Below are positions 11,407 to 17,156 of a stretch of 17,156 nucleotides of DNA, piece by piece. The stretch comes from Pleurotus ostreatus/Saccharomyces cerevisiae fusant. Lineage: Eukaryota; Opisthokonta. Below the pieces are notes generated by a model that was given only the letters and a program-made list of their open reading frames with translations, was not told where the DNA came from and did not search any database. The stretch is taken from the NCBI GenBank assembly GCA_024196135.1, contig JAMQCK010000716.1:1-17156 (forward strand). The letters run 5' to 3'. Every line of letters starts with the position of its first letter. Positions within the stretch are counted from its first letter, which is position 1. Made by a program: the position numbers and the translations under genes.

Positions 11407-12755
11407 TTAGGCGCTCAAGGCAAGCAATCCAACCAAAGCCAATCCTCCGACAATCGAAACGCTACTGGCCATACGCGCACCACCATTCTCGTCCGACGAT
11501 CTAGAGAAAATCAGCTCAGTACACGCTTACTCTCCCATAAAAGCTGCAACTCACGATTGCGTCGCTTGCGCCGCCCCATCTGACGCAGTCGACGAAGCAT
11601 TTCCGGCCTCCCCGTTGCCGACGGACGCACTCGAATTAGAAGCGAGCGTCGTATTGGCATCGAGCGCCCACTTGATGCCTCCCATAACGTGAGCCATGAA
11701 CGTGTCGTCGTGCCAGGTCTCGTTGAGGTGGCCTAAGCTTGTGTAGAAGCTGCGTCCTGCGGTATTTCCGTCCTGGACGCCGGCGCCTTTTTCTTGGTAC
11801 CAGGCTGTAAGATGATGAGCTCTCATGCTGTGAAAAAAGCGAGGGAATGTAAGACAGACCTGTAGGATGTGGGGTTCCTTGGTCGTACTTGCGCTCACCG
11901 GGATCTGTAGGTTCGCCGTCAGCATATAGACAACGACGACATCGGACCATAGATCTCACCGTTATAAGAGCTCTCATCCGCAGACAGAATGACTACAGCA
12001 CCCACATCCCTAGGGTCCGACTTGAAGTTGTACCTACGCAGTAGTGGTGAGTAATCGATTCCCTCGCCCATACTTTTCTACTCACATCTCGTCCCGGACC
12101 TGCCACTGCTCAGCTAGCATCGACGTGCTCGGGTGCGAGCGGTCCAATACATCGACCGTCTGCGAGGCTTAATTCAACAAAAATCTCCGGATCACGTCCG
12201 CCATGACACGTACTGCGTTCGTGAGCTCAGGGTGGTAATCAAAGTATGCGCCTAGAAAGGGAATTCGTGTCTGAATACATGACTTTCCTCGCTCGTTGAC
12301 ATACCAATTTCCCGCCCATAAAACTCTGTGGTGTTCAAGCAATCCGTTGCAGAATGAATGCCAATAAAGTTGCCGCCGAGGTTTAAGTACTTCTGGAACG
12401 CGGCTATGCCATCGTCGTCCAGTACTGCCCGCTCGTCAGCTGCATCCGCCTCGCCCAGCTCGACTCCTACAGCTAAGAAGATACAAGGAGAGGCTCACGC
12501 ACCTTGCCCTGTATTCGACAGAAACACAAGCGCGTCGTACTGCTTCAGATTATCGTCCGTAAACAGCGACTTGTCCTCCGTGGCGTCGAAGGTGATAGAC
12601 ACAGAGCTCCCAGCGTCCTTGAGTGCTTGGACGGCGGTAGGAATAGAATCGTGGCGGAATTGTTCTGTTGCGGAGTAGATGAGGACGCGAGGTGTGCTGG
12701 CGGCGAGGGCGAGACCGGAGAGAGAAGAGAGGCTGAAGAGGGTAGTAGAGATCAT
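11407..12755 (-). CDS. Secreted ThuA-like domain protein with GPI anchor signal
   Basis: Eight exons, 12755-12503, 12424-12305, 12251-12214, 12159-12086, 12033-11960, 11904-11860, 11804-11555 and 11500-11407, give 315 residues. Residues 1-19 are a signal peptide (MISTTLFSLSSLSGLALAAS). The ThuA fold follows: RVLIYSATEQFRHDSIPTAV, YDALVFLSNTGQVLDDDG, LGGNFIGIHSATD, FYGREIGAYFDYHPELTNAT, YDQGTPHPTAWYQEKGAG and HVMGGIKWAL. Then come an Asn/Ser-rich linker and a hydrophobic tail (SSVSIVGGLALVGLLALSA) typical of GPI attachment. The ThuA (trehalose utilisation) fold is class I glutamine-amidotransferase-like; its biochemical role in fungi is not established. The first intron acceptor (12425) was chosen because it restores the family block TGQVLDDDG; other in-frame AGs lie upstream. 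The GPI tail sits on the last exon, and retention of the preceding intron gives an immediate stop. Confidence 0.88.
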
Positions 12756-13319
12756 GTTGGTGGAGATAAAAACCAGAAAATAGATGTGAGATAGTGTGTT
12801 AGTTATCCGAGAAGTATCCAAGAAGAGCAAGAGAAAAGAGCAGTGAGAGGCTCCGACAGAAACAGCGTTATGCTGCGTCAGCGACTTCAAGAGGGGCAGA
12901 CCAAGTGCTATGTGCGCCTTGTACAGTCCTTGTCACTAAGCGGGTCAACCGGTGACTGCCTGAGCGCTCTTAAAGGGCGAGGAGAGTGCTGCTGACCCAA
13001 GGGACGCTGAGGGTGAGAGCAGAGTTGAAACCTGGCGTCACCCACGTGCGTTCCCAGCTGACGACCAGGGAAGCTCGTGATGGCACATGGTACGCACGGG
13101 ACCATGATGTTCAACTTTGCCAGTCAGTTCGAGGAAGAAGACCGTGGTCAGCCTCCGACGGAGTAATTGCACGAGGAGGGCAGATCTGCGGCGCATAGTC
13201 GCTGATACTTCGCTCCTACTCAGTTGGAGTTCGTAGTGACATTGGTATTGCTACAACTTCTACGCTACATTTCTTGCTCCTTACGTTTGATTTATGCAAG
13301 ACTCAGTCGCTTCACCCAG
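12756..13319. other. Intergenic region upstream of the ThuA-like gene
   Basis: About 560 bp holding the ThuA-like promoter and the 3' UTR of the epimerase gene. I see no strong TATA box and no credible gene. Confidence 0.45.
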
Positions 13320-14342
13320 TTATTGGGCAGCGCGAGCGGCCTCAATCTTGGCTTGGGCAGCGTTGACGGTGGCCTTGAGCACGGTGATAACGCCCTCCGG
13401 GTCGGGTGCGCCAAAGATGGCGGTACCAGCGACGATGACGTTGCTTCCTGCGTGGGATGTAAGGACACAAGTCGGAGAGAACGATCCACTGAGTTCCACG
13501 AACCTGCATGAGCACACTTATCGATCGTCTTGGGCCCGACACCGCCATCGACCTCGATATCTTTGTCGGGATACCGCTTTCGGAGCTCCTCGACCTTGGG
13601 CACGCAGCGCTCGATGAAGCTCTGGCCGCCGCGTCCGGGATATACGGTCATGACGAGCAGCATATCGGCCGCGTTCGCCATCTCGTCTGAGATCGCCGAG
13701 GCGGGGGTATCGGGAGAAATGGCAAGGCCAGCCTTCATGCCACGCTTGTGGATGTGCTCGATGATCGGCAGTGGTTCAGCTGCGAGGCGTTTCAGAGGAA
13801 GGGAAGGCAGTACTAGAGAAGGTGCTTACGCGCAGCCTCGAGGTGGAAGCAGTAAAGCGCGCCCCCTGCGTCGGCGATATCGTCAACCCACTTACTTGAA
13901 CGCGTCAGGGAATTGACTAAAGCGGTGGGAGGGGGAGGGTCACCTTCTCTGGGTTTGAAACCATCATATGGCAATCCATGAAGATGTCAGGAATGCCCTT
14001 CTTGACACAAGCAAGAATTGGCGCGCCTGCGGAGCGCGGTGTGAGTTAGGCAGTACAAGCGCGAGATTGCGAGACGCTGACCCATGGTGATGTTGGGCAC
14101 AAAATGACTGGGGGGCAGTGTCAATTTGGAGAGGGGGAATACAAAGGCGGAGCACATACCCGTCCATCACATCTGTATGAGGAGGGGGACGACGCGGTGA
14201 GCTCGAGCTCGTTTCTGGATCGATAAGCCGACGCACCCATATGCAGCCATTCTGCGCCGCCCTTGATCATCCGCTGGCACTCAGCAGTGAGCTGGCCAAA
14301 GTCGGAGGCGAGGACGGAGGGGGAGATGATCGCGCGCGGCAT
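13320..14342 (-). CDS. RPE1: Ribulose-phosphate 3-epimerase
   Basis: Seven exons, 14342-14237, 14172-14160 (13 nt), 14107-14082 (26 nt), 14026-13944, 13890-13830, 13779-13504 and 13447-13320, give 230 residues, the usual family length. The enzyme interconverts ribulose 5-phosphate and xylulose 5-phosphate in the non-oxidative pentose phosphate pathway; cytosolic. Visible blocks: IISPSVLASDFGQL at the N-terminus, EWLHMDVMDGHFVPNITMG with His34 and Asp36, MDCHMMVSNPEKW with His68, MTVYPGRGGQSF, and DIEVDGGVGPKT with Asp174. His34, Asp36, His68 and Asp174 correspond to the metal-binding/catalytic set known for the family. The micro-exon encodes Asp36 to Gly40. The acceptor at 13891 is a tandem AG: the AG 4 nt upstream would read an immediate TAA. 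It is divergently arranged with the GPI gene at 14609. Confidence 0.93.
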
Positions 14343-14608
14343 CGAGGCGGTACTGGCAGTCAATGACAAGGTCACAAAACGTCCAGAGGCAGTGACGTCG
14401 GTCGCGCCTCGGCGGCGAGGTCCGGTGTGCCGGCGTGCCGAGCCTGCCGCGCCCCGTCACGTCACGGATCTGCCATCACCGCCTCCGGCTCTCCGGCCTG
14501 CGCAGCGCTTTGGCAGGTTTGCATATAAACGCCATCGCGACTTGTCTCATTCCCCCACCTTCGTTCTTCGTTTCCCCAGTTTTATATCGGTTCTATATTA
14601 TCGTCGCC
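14343..14608. promoter_or_regulatory. Divergent promoter region, epimerase and GPI protein genes
   Basis: A 266-bp region between two divergent start codons. It contains a TATA box for the + gene (14524-14529), a TGACGTC at 14393-14399, and GTCACGTCAC at 14456-14465. The last two resemble ATF/CREB-type half sites. No TATA box is evident for the epimerase side. Regulation by such factors is inference. Confidence 0.5.
14524..14529 (+). promoter_or_regulatory. TATA box of the GPI protein gene at 14609
   Basis: TATAAA lies 85 nt upstream of the ATG at 14609 in the context GCATATAAACGCC, at a distance suited to a core promoter. Confidence 0.6.
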
Positions 14609-15298
14609 ATGTTCTCCAAGGCCGTCCTTGTCTCTGCCCTCGCCGCTACCGCCCTCGCTGCCCCCGGGCAGGAGAAGCGCCAGAGTGAGTCGCGTCCCCA
14701 TCGTCCCATTTCCCTCACTCACCCTCTGCAGTCGGTAGCGCCATCGACTCGATCACCAGCGCTGCTGGCTCCGCAATAACCGCAGGCGCTAGCGATGGTA
14801 CGCTCTCCCCCACATCACGTCGCATACCCGTGGAGACTGACCCATTCACTCAGCTGGCTCCTACATCAGTGAGGCCACTGCTGCCGCTGGCTCTGCGTGG
14901 AGCGAGGGCTACTCTGACGCGATCAGCGTTGGCTCCGGCCTGGTTGAGACTGTCACCTGTACGTCCCCACCCACCTCACTACCGTTTCCCTCCCCGCTGA
15001 CTCGCCTTTAGCCAAGGCTGACGGCGTGTACACCATCCTCTCGTCTGTTGGCGGCGAGGCATGGACGCTCGCGACCTCTGGCGCCGGCGATGCTACGTCG
15101 ATTGGTGGCTCCGTCTTCACGCTTGCGACCGGCGCCGCCGGTTCTGCAGCCAGCGAGGCTTCTGCCGCCGCTTCGTCAGCAGCCAACGACGACGACAACA
15201 ACGGTGCCCTCTCCACGATGGCTGCATCCAACAGCCTCGCGCTCGGTGCCATCACGGTGGTCGGCAGCACGCTTCTTGGCGCTTTCATCGTCCTATAG
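14609..15298 (+). CDS. Small Ser/Ala-rich GPI-anchored surface protein (paralogue 2)
   Basis: Four exons, 14609-14684, 14732-14797, 14854-14958 and 15012-15298, give 177 residues. Residues 1-18 are a signal peptide (MFSKAVLVSALAATALAA), then PGQEKRQ with a Kex2-type KR. Exon 1 ends one base after the Gln codon. The mature part is Ala/Ser/Gly-rich (GSAIDSITSAAGSAITAG, GSYISEATAAAGSAWSEG), followed by an Ala/Ser stalk, a DDDNN-G-A segment that is a plausible GPI omega region, and a hydrophobic tail ending GSTLLGAFIVL. All introns are phase 1. The first two coincide in position and phase with those of the gene at 4015-4564, so the two are paralogues. The third intron is extra here. Function unknown; probably a wall or membrane surface protein. 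It converges with the HSP40 gene. Confidence 0.88.
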
Positions 15299-15854
15299 TC
15301 ATTGACACTTGCTTGACCGCGACCTGTATACCCGGTGGATAGTACTTATGTAGGAAGTGGTATTTAAGTACAGAAGAGCAGATAATCTTATGCCTTCTTG
15401 GCTTGTCATGCACACTTGTTCCGAAAGTTAGGCAGCTGGCTTCGGTGAGGTCGAATTCGAATTGGACTGTGTCCTCCAGTACTTTCGCCCCTAGACCGTC
15501 TTTCAGGGAAAGCAGGGAAGGGATTGATTACGACGTCGACTGCGTGCTACAGGATATTATCAGAGTGTGCGATAGGTGAGTACAGAATGAGATGTGATTT
15601 GTGTGGCGGGTATGAAACGAGCGGTCAGGTATACGATACGGTAGGTCGAATGCAACGTCATAAAAGTAGGTAGGTAGTGGTAGATCATCAGGAGCGCTTC
15701 TGGTCGTCGTGGACGAGGGCCGTTGCACCGTGTGCGAGAGGAGTTTACCGTGGGCGAAGACTCCTGCGCCTGAGGAGGGCTGCTACACCACGGGCAGGTC
15801 TTGCCGCACCGCCAACGACTTGAAAACGCATCATGGGGGCGGTCGCGCATCCAT
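15299..15854. other. Convergent 3' spacer
   Basis: About 555 bp between the stop codons of the GPI gene (+) and the HSP40 gene (-). It should hold both 3' UTRs. I see no further gene or notable repeat. Confidence 0.45.
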
Positions 15855-17156
15855 CTATTGCGGCCTGCACTCCGGCTCGTGCTCGTCGTCTTCGTCGTCC
15901 TCCCAGTCCTCCTCGCCCTCGCCGAACTGCGCGCCGTCAAAGAAATCAGACCCGGCAGGGAATGAGCGCCCACGCACGTCGTCGATGTCGATCTCCTCGT
16001 AGGGAGCCTCATCTACGATCTCCGGCGCGGGCTCGGGGTTCGAGCGTTTGGGTGGGAGGAGGGCGGAGAGGGCCTGGTGGGGGACGGTCAGAGAGGAGGT
16101 GAGGGAAAATATATATGATACGCACGTTGGTGTCGACAGTCTTGAGCCACTGCGCGTCGGGCATCTCAACGTCGAAGAGAATGTACAGATCGCCCTTCGT
16201 GTCTGGCCGCTTATGCACCGGCATACCCTCTCCACGAAGCACAATTGTGTCGTCGGGCTTGATGATCTTGCCCGGAGGAGACGAGACCTTGATCCCCCGA
16301 CCATCCAGATGCGTAACAAGTATACGCGAGAAGCCCATGAGGGCCTCCGAGAGCGTGATAGTGACATGCGTGAGGAGGTCGTTGCCGGAGCGCTCGAACG
16401 AGTCGTGTGGCGCGGCTTTTAGGATGAAGATCACGTCGCCGGGGGGTACGCCGGGTTCTTGGTCGCCGGCGCCTGCGAGGACGATGCGTTGACGGTCGGT
16501 CATGCCCTTCTCGATGTGAATCTCCTGCCGGGACTTTTCCTTCACCGTCTTCTCGCCTTTGCACTTTTTGCAGCTGTGCGAGGTTAGGATCGCGCCACAC
16601 AATGAGGGATGGTATGAATTGCTCACCGGTCCTTCTCACGCAACTTCTCACCGGAGCCCTTGCAGTCAGAGCATGGCGCACGAGAGGTGCCGTAGTGGTT
16701 CGGTGATATCTATCGTGGTTGTCAGTTCAGCGATGAGAAGCTGGCAAGGATCGCAACGGACCGCGGTATGCACGAAGGACCACCCCTTCCCTTCACACTT
16801 GGTGCAAGGCTTCGGCTTCGCACTCCCCCGCGCACCGGACCTAGCGCATCATCAGCATACCGCACTACCCAATGTCCAAACACCGCTCACCCCTTGCACA
16901 CCCCACACAGCACCTCCTTCTGAATATTCATCTGCACCGTCTTGCCATTGTACAGATCCTCCAGCGTCACATCGTACGGGATGACCGAGTCCTCGCCCTT
17001 GCCCTTCCGCCGGCCCATCCCCGGGCCGCCGTTGAAGTCGAAGAACATGCCCGAGCCCTCGAAGAACTGCGCGAAGAGGTCCGCCGCGTCGAAGCCCGCG
17101 GGGCCGCCGGGCCCACCATTCAGCCCGGCCATGCCGCTGCGATCGTAGGCGGCGCG
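15855..17156 (-). CDS. YDJ1: Class I HSP40 co-chaperone, Ydj1/Mas5 type (5' truncated)
   Basis: The gene runs off the right edge. Visible exons are 17156-16891, 16840-16762, 16709-16627, 16573-16126 and 16073-15855, totalling 365 codons with the stop. The J-domain is outside the window. Seen are the end of the Gly/Phe region (NGGPGGPAGFDAADLFAQFF), client-binding domain I (IPYDVTLEDLYNGKTVQMN), the four zinc-finger repeats (CGVCKGSG, CTKCEGKG, CSDCKGSG, CKKCKGEK), and domain II with RIVLAGAGDQEPGVPPGDVI and VLRGEGMPV. A very acidic tail (EGEEDWEDDEDDEHE) ends in ECRPQ-stop. Family knowledge: Ydj1-type proteins stimulate HSP70 ATPase in the cytosol and are farnesylated through a C-terminal CaaX such as CASQ. 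Here the box is CRPQ, with Pro at the a2 position. The intron after HTA (donor gtccgt, 16712-16761 region) is weaker than the others but restores ISPNHYGTSRAP. Confidence 0.92.

Noticed and set aside
12425..12502. Earlier acceptors (near 12466-12473 and 12440) for the first ThuA-like intron, which would add residues in frame
   Set aside because: The first two would make the intron only 30-36 nt, and all interrupt the family block TGQVLDDDG, which the acceptor at 12425 restores with a CTGAC branch-like motif just upstream.

Overview
The window reads as nuclear DNA of a filamentous basidiomycete, most likely an Agaricomycete. Coding regions are broken by many short introns (about 45-80 nt, GTNNGY...CTNAY...YAG), intergenic gaps are short, and the proteins are typical of that group: family GT32 glycosyltransferases, a secreted ThuA-like protein and small Ser/Ala-rich GPI-anchored proteins. 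All gene models were spliced by eye from the sequence. Every splice site was checked for reading-frame phase, but none was checked against transcripts or databases.

Layout from left to right. (1) 1-226, + strand: C-terminal end of prefoldin subunit 6. (2) 227-1461: gene-poor convergent spacer with a small 20-bp tandem repeat. (3) 1462-3035, -: seven-exon old yellow enzyme of the YqjM-like class. (4) 4015-4564, -: small Ser/Ala-rich GPI-anchored protein. (5) 5298-5753, -: small secreted protein with a GPI-like tail, probably a distant relative. (6) 6486-8865 and 9039-11215, -: two tandem five-exon GT32 type II membrane glycosyltransferases. (7) 11407-12755, -: eight-exon secreted ThuA-like protein with a GPI tail on its own last exon. 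(8) 13320-14342, -: ribulose-phosphate 3-epimerase with a 13-nt micro-exon. (9) 14609-15298, +: a second Ser/Ala-rich GPI protein, clearly paralogous to the one at 4015-4564. (10) 15855-17156, -: Ydj1/Mas5-type class I HSP40, truncated at the right edge before its J-domain.

The pattern is a core of secretory-pathway and cell-surface genes (three small GPI-type proteins, two Golgi-type glycosyltransferases and one GPI-anchored ThuA protein) embedded among housekeeping genes (prefoldin, OYE, RPE, HSP40). Seven consecutive genes are on the minus strand, and the GT32-GT32-ThuA block is tightly packed (173 and 191 bp between coding regions). A joint role in building or decorating the cell surface is an inference from co-location only. 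The most interesting observations are the two GPI paralogues about 10 kb apart with identical intron phases and a Kex2-like site at the same exon border, the ThuA gene in which retaining the last intron would exactly remove the GPI tail, the micro-exon carrying a metal-ligand Asp of RPE, and the unusual CaaX box (CRPQ) of the HSP40.
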